64,000 bases of DNA from Ch67 sp041395845. Its GTDB lineage: Bacteria > Pseudomonadota > Gammaproteobacteria > Pseudomonadales > Ketobacteraceae. This document shows positions 8,411 to 17,466 of this stretch, one piece after another. How positions within the stretch are numbered: the stretch's first letter is position 1; every line of letters starts with the position of its first letter. The notes beneath the pieces are model-generated. The model saw only the letters and a list, made by a program, of their open reading frames with translations. It was not told the DNA's origin and ran no database searches. Where the stretch lies: the NCBI GenBank assembly GCA_041395845.1, contig JAWKZS010000010.1, forward strand, positions 1-64,000, given 5' to 3'. The position numbers and the translations under genes were made by a program.

Positions 8411-8455
8411 TGCGATTTGCATCTTCGGCCTAAAGCTCGTCAGGCGGGCTGCCAT

Positions 8456-8476
8456 TCGGGGCGGGGCGCCCCGAAC
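8456..8476. terminator. GC hairpin between convergent genes
   Basis: TTCGGGGCG and CGCCCCGAA form a perfect 9-bp stem around GGG between the propeller gene and the acyltransferase gene. There is no T-run on either side, so it is only a possible terminator or transcript-end structure. Confidence 0.35.
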
Positions 8477-8490
8477 GGTTGAGAGAGCGG

Positions 8491-9339
8491 TTAGCGGTGG
8501 CGGGTCAGGAGTGTGCGCAGGAATCCCGCGTCATGATCCTTCGCCCGAATCCCCCGCAGCATGTCCAGCTCGCTTTCCAGCGCATCCATCACCTGCTTGC
8601 GCAGCTGCCACACCTGTTCCTTGTCGTCGGCCTTGCCGGCAAACGCCGCGGTGGAAATCGGTTTGCCAAAGGCAAAGTAGAACTTTTCCGGCCGCGGGAT
8701 CGGGGTGGGGCCCAGGCCTTTGGCGATGGGCATCAGCACGTCGCCGCCGCGTACCTTTCTGTTGATTGTCGGCTTGTTCAGCAGCCAGCGGCCCAGCGGA
8801 TTCTGCATCACGTCATAGGCATCCACCACCACGTCAAAGGCATCGTCGGCGCCCAGAGCGGCAACGGGAATGATCGGGTAACCATTTTCGATGGCCATGC
8901 GGGCAAAGCCGGTTCGGGTCTTCCAGGTCAGCTTGTACTGTTCGCCCTTGCGCTTGGCGACTTCGCGGCCGCCGCCCGGATACACCAGGATATGTTCACC
9001 GGCCTGCATCAGGCGCGCGCAGTTTTCCGGCGTACCCGGCACGGCGCCGCCCTGTTTCAGGATGTCGCGCCACACCGGCACGTCAAAATGAAAGTGGTCG
9101 CCCAGGCTGCGCAGGACGATGCCCTTGTCCTTGTAGAGTTTTTCATACAGCAGGGGCGAATCCAGCATGCCGTAGATGGTGTGATTGCTGACGTAGAGCG
9201 CAGGCTGCTGCGCGTCCACGTATTCCAGGCCGAAATACTGCGGGCGGAAATACAGGCGGGACAGGGCCGTGGCCCGTTCCACCCAGGCCAGTGGGGGAGG
9301 ATTGAAGCGCACGATATCGCGGGTGCGTTTGGCGTCCAT
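8491..9339 (-). CDS. Lysophospholipid/diacylglycerol acyltransferase-like protein (LPLAT superfamily)
   Basis: A 282-residue membrane-associated acyltransferase. It has the catalytic NHxxxxxxD-type block (SNHTIYGMLDSP) near residue 55 and the glycine-rich block YPGGGREVAKRKGE near residue 155, the pattern of the DGAT2/MGAT-like branch of LPLATs. It probably transfers acyl chains from acyl-CoA or acyl-ACP to a glycerolipid or alcohol. A TTG at 9348 is in frame, but the ATG at 9339 has GAGG at a better distance. It is the downstream neighbour of the CNB gene, with only 30 bases between, so they may be co-transcribed. Confidence 0.72.
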   Translation of the reverse strand: MDAKRTRDIVRFNPPPLAWVERATALSRLYFRPQYFGLEYVDAQQPALYVSNHTIYGMLDSPLLYEKLYKDKGIVLRSLGDHFHFDVPVWRDILKQGGAVPGTPENCARLMQAGEHILVYPGGGREVAKRKGEQYKLTWKTRTGFARMAIENGYPIIPVAALGADDAFDVVVDAYDVMQNPLGRWLLNKPTINRKVRGGDVLMPIAKGLGPTPIPRPEKFYFAFGKPISTAAFAGKADDKEQVWQLRKQVMDALESELDMLRGIRAKDHDAGFLRTLLTRHR

Positions 9340-9369
9340 CGCTGACAACCTCGACTGCGAATGGGCCGG

Positions 9370-10161
9370 TCACGGATTCTTGCTGGCAGTGACCTGGGCG
9401 TTGAGTGAAACAATCTGCCGCGCCATGTTTTCCATCAGGCTCAGACAGATGCGGGGGTGACTTTTTATCAGAGTTTCAAACTGGTGTCGCGGCACAACCA
9501 TGACCAGACAGCGGCTGTCAGCCACGACGGTGGCGGTGCGCGGACTGTTGGTGAGCAGGGACAGGGCGCCGAAGATTTCGTCTTCCAGCACTTCGCCGAC
9601 TTTCACGCCTTTGACGAAGACGTTGGCGTGGCCTTCGACGATGGAATAAACCGTATCGGATTCGGTGCCTTCGTGAATGATGGTTTCACCCGGCTTGAAG
9701 GTGGCGAAGCCCAGCGAGGCGCGATCCACTTCCGGTTCAAAGGCAGCGATGACTGCGTTCTGGCGGCCGCAGTCGGCAATCAGGTAGTCGCCCCACTGGC
9801 GTGCCTTGGCGGTGTTGGCCATGGCGGCATCCCACAGGTCGTCCCGTTTGTAGGGGCGCAGTACCACGGGGGATTCGGCGTAGTATTTGGCTTTGGGCAC
9901 CGGATCGCCCTGGCTCATGCCGAACAGGTCGCCGGCATCGTAATGGAACAGGGTTTTGCCTTCCTGCTGGTGGCCCACGGCGCCTTCTTCCACCAGAAAC
10001 ACACGGTCCGCATTGGCGGGATCGGCGTACAGGTCGTCAAAGCATTCGTAGGTGAGCGGGGCGCTCAGGGGTTGAATGCCCTGCAGGGCCAATTCCAGCA
10101 ACTGCTTGCAGTGATTGTCTACCTTTTCGAACTGCTCGGTGTAGTTGGCTTCGATAAACAT
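9370..10161 (-). CDS. Cyclic nucleotide-binding (CNB) domain protein
   Basis: A 263-residue cytoplasmic protein. A CNB/Crp-like beta roll occupies about residues 150-250: FKPGETIIHEGTESDTVYSIVEGHANVFVKG is typical of strands 1-4, and GALSLLTNSPRTATVVA is the phosphate-binding cassette with its Arg. Residues 1-130 look like a second, degenerate beta roll (YDAGDLFG). No DNA-binding helix-turn-helix follows, so it is not a Crp transcription factor. The long frame begins at 10344, but AAAGG seven bases before the ATG at 10161 identifies the start. It may sense cAMP and act on the adjacent acyltransferase, but this is inference. Confidence 0.75.
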   Translation of the reverse strand: MFIEANYTEQFEKVDNHCKQLLELALQGIQPLSAPLTYECFDDLYADPANADRVFLVEEGAVGHQQEGKTLFHYDAGDLFGMSQGDPVPKAKYYAESPVVLRPYKRDDLWDAAMANTAKARQWGDYLIADCGRQNAVIAAFEPEVDRASLGFATFKPGETIIHEGTESDTVYSIVEGHANVFVKGVKVGEVLEDEIFGALSLLTNSPRTATVVADSRCLVMVVPRHQFETLIKSHPRICLSLMENMARQIVSLNAQVTASKNP

Positions 10162-10372
10162 GCAACAACCTTTCAGAAAACGCCATGGAACTCGCGACGT
10201 TGCCACAGGATCACGGGGGGCGTCGCTCGACCAATTCTCATGGCAGACAGCTGGCCGTCCTTGAGGAGCGGGTCTGTTTTCAGTGTAGACAATACGAGGC
10301 GGGATGCAGGGAATCGGCGTGCGGGGGTGGGCCGGAACCGCCAACCCCCGCAGCAGGGAGGGAAAACCGCCG

Positions 10373-11350
10373 TTACAACAGGGGCTTGTGTTCGTCGGGC
10401 TTGAGCCGTGGGCCGAACTGGGTCACCAGCCTGCCGGCGGCCTTGGTGGCCAGGGCGCCGGCGCGGACATAACCGTAGCCGTGGGTCAGGCCGTACAGGA
10501 AGGCGCCTGCGAACATGTCACCGGCGCCGTTGGTGTCCACGGCTTTGACCGGGGTGGCGGGAATGCGGTGGTAATCCTGGCCGTCGAATACCAGGGCGCC
10601 TTCGCTGCCCAGGGTGATGGCAAAGCTGCGGGCGATGGACTTGAGGTCTTCTGCGGCGGCTTCGATATCGTCCATGCCGGTCCAGGTCAGGGCCTCGGTT
10701 TCGTTGCAGAACAGCAGGTCGACGCCGTCACCGAGCATTTCTTTCAGGCCTTCGCGGAAGAAGGTGACCATGTTGGGATCGGAAAAGGTCAGGGCGGTTT
10801 TCACGCCGCTGGCTTCGGCAATCTTGCGCGCCTTGATGGCGGCGGCACGGGCGTTGGGCGAGGTCACCAGATAGCCTTCCAGATAGACGTACTTGGATGC
10901 CTTGATCGCGTCTTCGTGCAGTTCCGCTTCGGATACCTTCTCGGAAATGCCCAGGAAGGTGTGCATGGTGCGCTCGGCATCCGGGGTGATCATCACGATG
11001 CAGCGGCCGCTGGTGCCCGGGTCCCGTTCGCTGTGCAGATTGGTGTCCACGCCGGCACGCACCAGATCCTGTACGTAGAAATCCCCTGCCGGGTCGTTGG
11101 CCACCTTGCAGGAATAGAACGATTTGCCGCCAAAATGGCTCACCGCGATGATGGTGTTGGCGGCAGAGCCACCGCTGGCCATCTTGCCGGTATGACCTGC
11201 CAGCGCCTCGTACAGCTTCTGCTGCTGGGCTTCATCCACCAGGGTCATCACCCCTTTGTCGATGCTGAGCCGGGTCAGAAATTCGTCATCGATGGCGAAT
11301 TCCATATCCACCAGTGCGTTGCCGATGGCGTACACGTCGTATTTCGTCAT
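10373..11350 (-). CDS. PfkB-family sugar/nucleoside kinase, adenosine kinase-like
   Basis: A 325-residue ribokinase-fold enzyme. The substrate-binding GGSAANT segment is at residues 60-66, and the second PfkB signature with the anion hole and catalytic Asp (DTNGAGD, Asp278) is at 272-278. The wording is that of proteobacterial adenosine kinases, which phosphorylate adenosine to AMP. A different nucleoside or sugar cannot be ruled out. The open frame extends to 11431, but the family N-terminus (MTKYDVYAIGNALVDMEF) begins at 11350. It is transcribed away from mrcB across a 113-base shared upstream region. Confidence 0.82.
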   Translation of the reverse strand: MTKYDVYAIGNALVDMEFAIDDEFLTRLSIDKGVMTLVDEAQQQKLYEALAGHTGKMASGGSAANTIIAVSHFGGKSFYSCKVANDPAGDFYVQDLVRAGVDTNLHSERDPGTSGRCIVMITPDAERTMHTFLGISEKVSEAELHEDAIKASKYVYLEGYLVTSPNARAAAIKARKIAEASGVKTALTFSDPNMVTFFREGLKEMLGDGVDLLFCNETEALTWTGMDDIEAAAEDLKSIARSFAITLGSEGALVFDGQDYHRIPATPVKAVDTNGAGDMFAGAFLYGLTHGYGYVRAGALATKAAGRLVTQFGPRLKPDEHKPLL

Positions 11351-11463
11351 GGAGTTGCGATCCTGTTCTATGGGGAAATCCTCTCGAAGCGCGTATACTA
11401 CCCGGCTTTCGCTATGGGAAGAAACTGCCACGTCCCAACAGGCACATCAGGAGTTGTATACCG

Positions 11464-13839
11464 GTGTCGCAACCGCGCAAACGCAAAAAATCCACTGCCT
11501 CCGCATCGTCAACACCCCGCAAATCCCCCCGTAAACGCAAGGCTAATTCCAGCAAGCCGGCCAAAAAAGGGAAGGGTTTTCGCTGGTGGTCGCTGCTGTG
11601 GAAACTGGCCCTGGTCGGACTGGTGCTGGGGGCCGCGGGGTTCGTGTATCTGGATGCCCGCATCACCACCCACTTCGAAGGCAAGCGCTGGGCGATTCCG
11701 GCCAAGGTCTACGCCCGTCCGCTGGAACTGTATGACGGCCTGCAGCTGGCCGACCGGCAGCTGGCGTTTGAACTCGGCCTGCTGAATTACCGCCGGGTGT
11801 GGAGCGCCAAGCTGGAGCCGGGCACCTATATCGAAAACAACGGCCGCTTCCAGATCGCCACCCGTGGCTTTGATTCCTGGGAAGGCAGCGAGCCACCGCG
11901 CACCCTGCGTTTCATGCTCGATCATGGCCGGGTGGAAGGCCTGACCAGCAATGGTGTGTCCATTGCCCGGCTGGAACCGGCGGTGGTGGGGGGCATCTAT
12001 CCCGCCCACAACGAAGACCGCGTGCTGGTGAAGCTCGATCAGGTGCCCACGCTGCTGACCCGTGCCCTGATCGCGGTAGAAGACCGGGATTACTACGACC
12101 ATTTCGGCCTGTCCATTCGTGGCATCGGCCGTGCGCTGCTGGCTAACGTGTCGAGCGGCTCGGTGCAGCAGGGCGGCAGTACGCTGACCCAGCAGCTGGT
12201 GAAGAACTTTTATCTGTCCAGCAAGCGCACCCTCACCCGCAAGGGTACCGAAGCCATCATGGCGGTGCTGCTGGATTATCACTACAGCAAGGATGAAATC
12301 CTCGAAGCCTATCTGAACGAAGTCTATCTGGGACAGGCGGGCAAGCGCGGCATTTACGGCTTCGGCCTGGCCAGCCTGTTCTACTTCGGCCAGCCCCTGC
12401 GGGAACTCAAGGAACATCAGGTGGCGTTGCTGGTGGGGCTGGTGAAAGGTCCCAGCTGGTACGACCCGCGCCGCAATCCCGAGCGTGCCAAGACCCGCCG
12501 CGACCAGGTGTTGCAGATCATGCTGGAGCAGGGCGTGATCGATCAGAAACGCTATGCCAGCGCCGTGAAACTGCCGCTGGATGTGATCAAGAAACCCCAG
12601 TATGACGATGCCCGCTATCCGGCCTTCCTGGATCTGGTGAAGCGTCAGCTGAAGCAGGATTACAAGGATGAGGATCTGCGCTCCGAGGGCCTGCGCATTT
12701 TCACCACCCTCGATCCCTGGGCACAGGAGCAGCTGGAGCAGGCCATCGACCAGCACACCACCCAGTTGCAGAAGACCCATGGCAAGCGTCTGGAAAATCT
12801 CGAAGCCGCCGGCGTAATCACCGCCAGCAACACTGGTGAAGTCGTGGCGGTAGTAGGCGGCCGTTCGTTCCGCTATGAAGGCTTCAACCGGGCGCTGGAT
12901 GCGGTACGTCCCATCGGCTCCCTTGCCAAGCCGGCGGTGTATCTGGCGGCACTGGAGCGGGGCTGGCATCTGGGCTCGGTACTGCAGGATGAACCGCTCG
13001 ATCACAAGCTGCCGGACGGCAAGATCTGGTCGCCGGAAAACTTCGACAAGCAGAGTCATGGCGAAGTCCCGCTGATTCATGCGCTGGCCAATTCCTACAA
13101 TCAGGCCACGGCGCGGCTGGCACTGGAGATCGGCATGAACCGGATCGTCAGCGTGATGCAGCGCCTGGGTGTGGAGCGCAATCTGCCGGCAGTGCCGTCG
13201 CTGGCGCTGGGGGCGGTGGACCTGTCGCCGTTCGAAGTGGCGGAAATGTACCAGACCATCGCCACCGAAGGATTCGGGACGCCGCTGCGGGCGGTGCGCT
13301 CGGTGCTTACCGGTGAAGGTGAACCCTTGCAGCGTTATGAACTCGAAGTACAGCAGCGCTTCGATCCCGCCGATATTTATGCGCTGGTATACGGCATGCA
13401 GGAAGTGGTGCGCAGCGGTACTGCCCGCAGCATCAACAGCAGCCTGAGTCCGGCGCTGAATCTGGCCGGCAAGACCGGCACCAGCAACGACCAGCGCGAC
13501 AGCTGGTTTGCCGGCTTTTCGGGCAACTATCTGGGCGTGGTCTGGATGGGGCGCGACGACAACGAAAAAACACCGCTCACAGGGGCGAGCGGGGCATTGC
13601 GGGTGTGGAATCAAGCCTTCGCCCGTTTGCCCCTGCAACCACTGGAACTGAATCCTCCGGGGGATCTGGAATGGGTCTGGTGGGATCCGGTGCAGCAGGC
13701 CCAGGTGGATTCCTGGTGCGACAATGCGATCGAATTGCCGGTGCGCCGTGACACGGTGCCCGAGCAGAAAGTTTCCTGCGGAAACGGTGGACGGCTGTTC
13801 AACTGGTTCCGCGGCATCATGAATAACGAACGCCGCTGA
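11464..13839 (+). CDS. mrcB: Penicillin-binding protein 1B, bifunctional peptidoglycan synthase
   Basis: A 791-residue class A PBP that polymerises lipid II and cross-links the peptides. A lysine-rich cytoplasmic tail (1-40) precedes one membrane segment (about 42-62). A UB2H-like region follows, then the GT51 glycosyltransferase domain with catalytic Glu206 in VEDRDYYDHFG and the GGSTLTQQLVKN block. The transpeptidase domain has the Ser486-X-X-Lys489, Ser544-Tyr-Asn546 and Lys670-Thr-Gly motifs. A GTG start at 11464 has AGGAG upstream and gives the expected tail. Upstream in-frame ATGs would overlap the divergent kinase gene. Its stop (TGA) abuts the next gene, so the lipoprotein that follows may be co-expressed. 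Confidence 0.95.
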   Translation: MSQPRKRKKSTASASSTPRKSPRKRKANSSKPAKKGKGFRWWSLLWKLALVGLVLGAAGFVYLDARITTHFEGKRWAIPAKVYARPLELYDGLQLADRQLAFELGLLNYRRVWSAKLEPGTYIENNGRFQIATRGFDSWEGSEPPRTLRFMLDHGRVEGLTSNGVSIARLEPAVVGGIYPAHNEDRVLVKLDQVPTLLTRALIAVEDRDYYDHFGLSIRGIGRALLANVSSGSVQQGGSTLTQQLVKNFYLSSKRTLTRKGTEAIMAVLLDYHYSKDEILEAYLNEVYLGQAGKRGIYGFGLASLFYFGQPLRELKEHQVALLVGLVKGPSWYDPRRNPERAKTRRDQVLQIMLEQGVIDQKRYASAVKLPLDVIKKPQYDDARYPAFLDLVKRQLKQDYKDEDLRSEGLRIFTTLDPWAQEQLEQAIDQHTTQLQKTHGKRLENLEAAGVITASNTGEVVAVVGGRSFRYEGFNRALDAVRPIGSLAKPAVYLAALERGWHLGSVLQDEPLDHKLPDGKIWSPENFDKQSHGEVPLIHALANSYNQATARLALEIGMNRIVSVMQRLGVERNLPAVPSLALGAVDLSPFEVAEMYQTIATEGFGTPLRAVRSVLTGEGEPLQRYELEVQQRFDPADIYALVYGMQEVVRSGTARSINSSLSPALNLAGKTGTSNDQRDSWFAGFSGNYLGVVWMGRDDNEKTPLTGASGALRVWNQAFARLPLQPLELNPPGDLEWVWWDPVQQAQVDSWCDNAIELPVRRDTVPEQKVSCGNGGRLFNWFRGIMNNERR

Positions 13840-13859
13840 TGGCGGCAAGGGAAAACACC

Positions 13860-14438
13860 ATGTTGAAGCAAGCAACCCTGACGGCAATGGCGCTCTGGCT
13901 GGCGGGTTGTACCGTGGCACCGACCAGCACGGTGGAGCCGCCACCCCGCAGCGGTGGTTATGAACAGCCCCGCGCCGGTTCTGTCTATTCCGCGCCAAGC
14001 GAACAGGAACCGCGCAGCAGTGGCGGCTATGTGGCGCCCACGCCGGCACCGGATTCCGTGCGTCGTGCGCCGCTGGTGGCCGCCTATTCCGACAGCAGCA
14101 CCGGGGTCAGCGCCGCCGATGCCCTGCTGCGTGAGGGCAAGGCCTATCACCAGCGCGGGCAGTACGCCAACGCCGCCAACAATTTCGAACGGGCGATTCG
14201 ACTGGCGCCCCGTTCCCCGGCCCTTTATCTGGCGCTGGCGCGTACCCGTCTGGCGCTCAATGACTTCAACAGCGCCATCCAGATGGCCAATCGTGCCCTG
14301 TCACTGCTGCCAGGCGAAGGCTGGGGCGTGGCCGATGCCCGTGCCGATGCCTGGACCATCATCGCCGACAGCCGTGACGCCAGCGGTGACAGCAAGGGCG
14401 CAGCCGTGGCCCGCAGCAAGGCACGCGAATACTGGTAA
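13860..14438 (+). CDS. TPR-repeat lipoprotein downstream of mrcB
   Basis: A 192-residue lipoprotein. The signal ends in the lipobox LAGC near residue 17. A Pro/Ser-rich linker then leads to TPR-like helices at about residues 85-180 (ADALLREGKAYHQRGQYANAANNFERA). AAGGGA lies eight bases before the ATG at 13860. An ATG at 13839 overlaps the mrcB stop and would add seven residues. The position directly after PBP1b suggests a role as a PBP1b-associated envelope factor, like LpoB in concept though not in sequence. That is inference. Confidence 0.75.
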   Translation: MLKQATLTAMALWLAGCTVAPTSTVEPPPRSGGYEQPRAGSVYSAPSEQEPRSSGGYVAPTPAPDSVRRAPLVAAYSDSSTGVSAADALLREGKAYHQRGQYANAANNFERAIRLAPRSPALYLALARTRLALNDFNSAIQMANRALSLLPGEGWGVADARADAWTIIADSRDASGDSKGAAVARSKAREYW

Positions 14439-14446
14439 TACCTGCC

Positions 14447-14476
14447 GGGGCGCTGGTAGTGGCGCCCCTCATTTTT
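14447..14476 (+). terminator. Intrinsic terminator after mrcB-lipoprotein operon
   Basis: A 7-bp GC stem (GGGGCGC / GCGCCCC) with an 8-base loop is followed by TCATTTTT. Confidence 0.7.
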
Positions 14477-14598
14477 CCGCGAATTGAGCTTCATCAATTT
14501 ATCCTGCCGTAAACTGCGTTAGGGTGGATCACGCAGTGTGCGCTGTCTGTCTCATTGCATCGTTTCCGAATTGACCTGCGACCAAAAGGACTTTGACT

Positions 14599-15072
14599 AT
14601 GTTGGTTGAGCAAGCGATGACCACAGCGACAGCCTGCTGTGGCCTCAATGATTCCCTCGAAACCATTGCCTACCAGATGTGGAACGGTGATTTTGGCGCG
14701 GTGCCCGTGCTGAATGAGCAGGGCATGCCGGTAGGCATGATTACCGATCGTGACATTGCCATGGCGACGGCCCTGCGTCACGCCAGCCCTGCACAGCTGT
14801 TTGCCCATGAGCTGGTCGGTCAACGCCCGCTGGTGAGCTGTTCACCCAAGTGGGAACTGAAGCAGGCACTCAAGCTTATGGTGAAAGAAAAAATCCGCCG
14901 TTTACCGGTGGTGGATGATGAGCATCGTGTGGTGGGATTGATTTCCCTGTGCGATATCATCGAAGTGGCGGGCAGTGGTCGCAAGAAATCCGATGTGGCG
15001 GTAGCTGATCTGGTGGCGGCGCAACGGCTGATTGCCGAGTCTCACAAGATGATTGCAAAAAGCGAAGCTTGA
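14599..15072 (+). CDS. Two-CBS-domain protein
   Basis: A 157-residue cytoplasmic protein made of a pair of CBS domains (about residues 3-60 and 75-130). The CBS signatures GMPVGMITDRDIAMA and HRVVGLISLCDIIEV end each repeat. Such stand-alone CBS pairs bind adenine nucleotides and regulate unknown partners. AAAGGA lies upstream of the ATG at 14599, while a TTG six bases earlier is less likely. It faces the DEAD-box helicase gene convergently. A long imperfect hairpin (15062-15092) lies at its end. Confidence 0.85.
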   Translation: MLVEQAMTTATACCGLNDSLETIAYQMWNGDFGAVPVLNEQGMPVGMITDRDIAMATALRHASPAQLFAHELVGQRPLVSCSPKWELKQALKLMVKEKIRRLPVVDDEHRVVGLISLCDIIEVAGSGRKKSDVAVADLVAAQRLIAESHKMIAKSEA

Positions 15073-15092
15073 TCATTCCGATCAGGCTTCGC
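15062..15092. terminator. Hairpin between convergent CBS and helicase genes
   Basis: GCGAAG..TGATC pairs with GATCA..CTTCGC around a short loop. There is no T-run, so termination is uncertain. Confidence 0.3.
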
Positions 15093-15102
15093 CAGCCATC
15101 AA

Positions 15103-17181
15103 TCAATCCTTGCGGAATTTCGGTTTTGCCGGCTTGTCCTTGAAGGGCTTGTCTTTAAACGGTTTGTCCTTGAAGGACTTTTCCTTGAATGACTTGCCGC
15201 CGGCAGGTTTGTCCTTGCTGTCCTTGAACGGTTTATCCTTGAAAGGCTTGTCCTTGAAGGACTTTTCCCGGGCCGGTTTGTCTTTAAACGGCTTGTCCTT
15301 GAACGAGCGTTCCTTGCGCGGCTTGTCTTGGGAGTCGGTCGCAGTGGCCGGCGTCATATCATCGGACTGTTCGCGACGGGGGCGGCGTTCAAGACGGAAG
15401 CTTTCGCCTTCATCCCGCTCAAACTTCTTGCGGAATTTCTTCTCGGGGGCCTGACCAAACGCCTTGTTGGGCTTGCCCGGCTGTTCCTTGCCGAAACGGG
15501 AAATCCGCAGTTGCTGCTGACGCACGCGCACGGATTTCAGCTGGTTGTGCAGTTCCTTGGGCATGCCAGCGGGCAGATCGACGGTGGAAAACTCCCCGCG
15601 CATGTTGATCTCGCCGATATAGCAGCTTTCCAGACCGACTTCGTTGGCAATCGCGCCGACGATATCGCCCGGCTTGGCGCCGTGACGCTTGCCCACTTCA
15701 ATGCGGAAGCGCTCCATTTCCACGTCAGGAAAATCCTTCAGCGGTTCTGGCTGTGCGTCGATGGGCGGTTCGTCATGGTCGCGCTCGCGTCGTTCACCGC
15801 GCTCCGGCCGTTCACCGCGCTCCGGCCGTTCGCCGCGTTCCTCGGAAAAACGTTCGTTCTCCTGGGGCTCCAGCGGCAGATCCGCCTGCAGCATCTGCAC
15901 CAATATGGCGGCCAGTTGTTCCGGCGCCACTTCCATTTCCTGCACCAGCTGTTCGGCGATGGTATCCATCAGTGGTGAGCGCGATTCTTCCGCCGCCTTG
16001 CCGACGCGCTGCTTGAAACGCTCGATGCGCTGTTGCAGTACGTGGTGCTGGTTGGGGATGGAGGCACGTTCAATTTTTTGCCGGATATGGCGTTCGATGG
16101 TGCCCAGCAGGCGGGTTTCGCGCCGGGTTACGAACAGCACGGCCTCACCGCTACGGCCTGCACGACCGGTGCGGCCGATGCGGTGCACGTAGGCTTCGCT
16201 GTCATAGGGGATGTCGTAATTCACCACATGGCTGAAACGGTCCACGTCCAGGCCGCGGGCGGCCACGTCCGTGGCCACCAGAATGTCGAAGCGGTTTTTC
16301 TTCAGGCCCTGGATGGTTTTTTCACGCATGGCCTGGCTCACCGCACCGTGGATGGCTTCGGCGCTGTAGCCCCAGGCTTTCACTTTTTCGGCGACTTCGT
16401 TGCAGGCTTCGCGGGTGCGCACAAACACGATGACGGCGTCGAATTCACGGGTTTCCAGATAGCGGCGCAGGGCTTCCTGTTTCTGATTTCCGTCCACCAT
16501 CCAGTAGCTTTGGGCGATGCGGTCCACGGTGGCGGTGGCGGCCTTGATCACCACATGCTGGGGATCGGTCAGGTAGTTGTCGGCGATGCGCTTGATTGGC
16601 GGTGGCATGGTGGCCGAGAACAGGGCGTTCTGCTGCTCGCCAGACATGTGGCCAAGGATTTCTTCCACGTCATCGATAAAGCCCATGCGCAGCATTTCAT
16701 CGGCTTCGTCCAGCACCAGGGTTTTTACCGCGCTGATGTCCAGGCTGCCGCGACGCAGATGGTCGAGCAGGCGGCCGGGGGTGCCAACGATGACTTGTAC
16801 GCCCTGCTTGAGCAGTTTCAGTTGGGGATAAAAGTCCTGGCCGCCATAAATGGGGGCGATGCGAAACTGTTTGCGGTGACGGGCATAGCGCTGGAACGCC
16901 TCGGCGACCTGGATGGCCAGTTCCCGGGTGGGGGTCATGATCAGGGCCTGGGGCTTCTGGGTGTCGTCTTCCAGCTGGGCCAGGATTGGCAGCGCGAAGG
17001 CTGCGGTCTTGCCGGTACCGGTCTGGGCCTGACCAATCAGGTCCGCGCCGCTCAGAAACACCGGGATGGCTGCTGCCTGAATCGGGGATGGCGTCTCGTA
17101 ACCCAGTTCGGTCAGGGTCTTGAGAATGAATTCGGGCATTCCCAAGGATTCAAAACTTGGGGATTCGGGTGTATCTGACAT
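15103..17181 (-). CDS. deaD: DEAD-box ATP-dependent RNA helicase (DeaD/CsdA type) with a repetitive basic tail
   Basis: A 692-residue RNA helicase that unwinds structured RNA in ribosome assembly, mRNA decay and cold adaptation. The helicase core has the Q motif (PSPIQ, 31-35), Walker A AQTGTGKT (52-59), PTREL, DEAD (157-160), SAT (188-190) and HRIGRTGRAGR near 340. A linker with three RPERGE repeats lies near 450-465. A DbpA-type RNA-binding domain follows near 485-555, and the last 90 residues are a low-complexity tail of KDKPFKDK and KEKSFKDK units. The tail is basic and probably disordered. The length exceeds E. coli DeaD (629) because of this tail. Confidence 0.93.
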   Translation of the reverse strand: MSDTPESPSFESLGMPEFILKTLTELGYETPSPIQAAAIPVFLSGADLIGQAQTGTGKTAAFALPILAQLEDDTQKPQALIMTPTRELAIQVAEAFQRYARHRKQFRIAPIYGGQDFYPQLKLLKQGVQVIVGTPGRLLDHLRRGSLDISAVKTLVLDEADEMLRMGFIDDVEEILGHMSGEQQNALFSATMPPPIKRIADNYLTDPQHVVIKAATATVDRIAQSYWMVDGNQKQEALRRYLETREFDAVIVFVRTREACNEVAEKVKAWGYSAEAIHGAVSQAMREKTIQGLKKNRFDILVATDVAARGLDVDRFSHVVNYDIPYDSEAYVHRIGRTGRAGRSGEAVLFVTRRETRLLGTIERHIRQKIERASIPNQHHVLQQRIERFKQRVGKAAEESRSPLMDTIAEQLVQEMEVAPEQLAAILVQMLQADLPLEPQENERFSEERGERPERGERPERGERRERDHDEPPIDAQPEPLKDFPDVEMERFRIEVGKRHGAKPGDIVGAIANEVGLESCYIGEINMRGEFSTVDLPAGMPKELHNQLKSVRVRQQQLRISRFGKEQPGKPNKAFGQAPEKKFRKKFERDEGESFRLERRPRREQSDDMTPATATDSQDKPRKERSFKDKPFKDKPAREKSFKDKPFKDKPFKDSKDKPAGGKSFKEKSFKDKPFKDKPFKDKPAKPKFRKD
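15111..15335 (-). repeat. Short in-frame repeats encoding Phe-Lys-Asp-Lys-Pro units
   Basis: About a dozen copies of a 15-18-base unit (minus strand reading TTCAAGGACAAGCC with synonymous changes) encode the helicase tail. Several neighbouring units are nearly identical, so copy number may vary between strains by slippage. Confidence 0.8.
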
Positions 17182-17345
17182 GCGCGTGGCCTATATCGGG
17201 AAGGAAACCTGGTTGCTAAGGGTAGCAGTCTTGCAGGGGGTGCGCATTGTACATGGTCGGGGGTGGGGATGCACTTGGGCGGGTGTGTAGTTTTGTGCGC
17301 GGTTTGTGTTCAGTGGAGCGGCCAGCGAATTGCCCGGCGCCGATT

Positions 17346-17437
17346 CGGGCCTTGGGTTCCGGACACGCCACAAGTACATCCCTGTAGGCTCGACAGCGGC
17401 CTTCCTTGGCCGCTGACGTTCCGGAACCCAAGGCCCG
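17346..17437. repeat. Nested palindromic intergenic element
   Basis: A perfect 17-bp outer inverted repeat lies at 17346-17362 and 17421-17437 (CGGGCCTTGGGTTCCGG and its complement). Inside, an 8-bp stem CAGCGGCC / GGCCGCTG surrounds TTCCTT. The element fills the gap between the helicase and hemL, both on the minus strand. Its form suggests a dispersed REP/MITE-like repeat or a transcript-end structure. No second copy was seen in this window. The rest of 17182-17466 shows no gene. Confidence 0.6.
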
Positions 17438-17466
17438 AACCGTCTTTCCAGATTTTTTGCCAGTAA

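Noticed and set aside
11509..14049. 846-residue open frame antisense to mrcB
   Set aside because: It is a shadow of mrcB. The plus frame has all PBP1b motifs and the minus frame has no domain, start site or signal.
16033..17178. 381-residue plus-strand frame
   Set aside because: It is antisense to the DEAD-box helicase core and has no motif or ribosome site.
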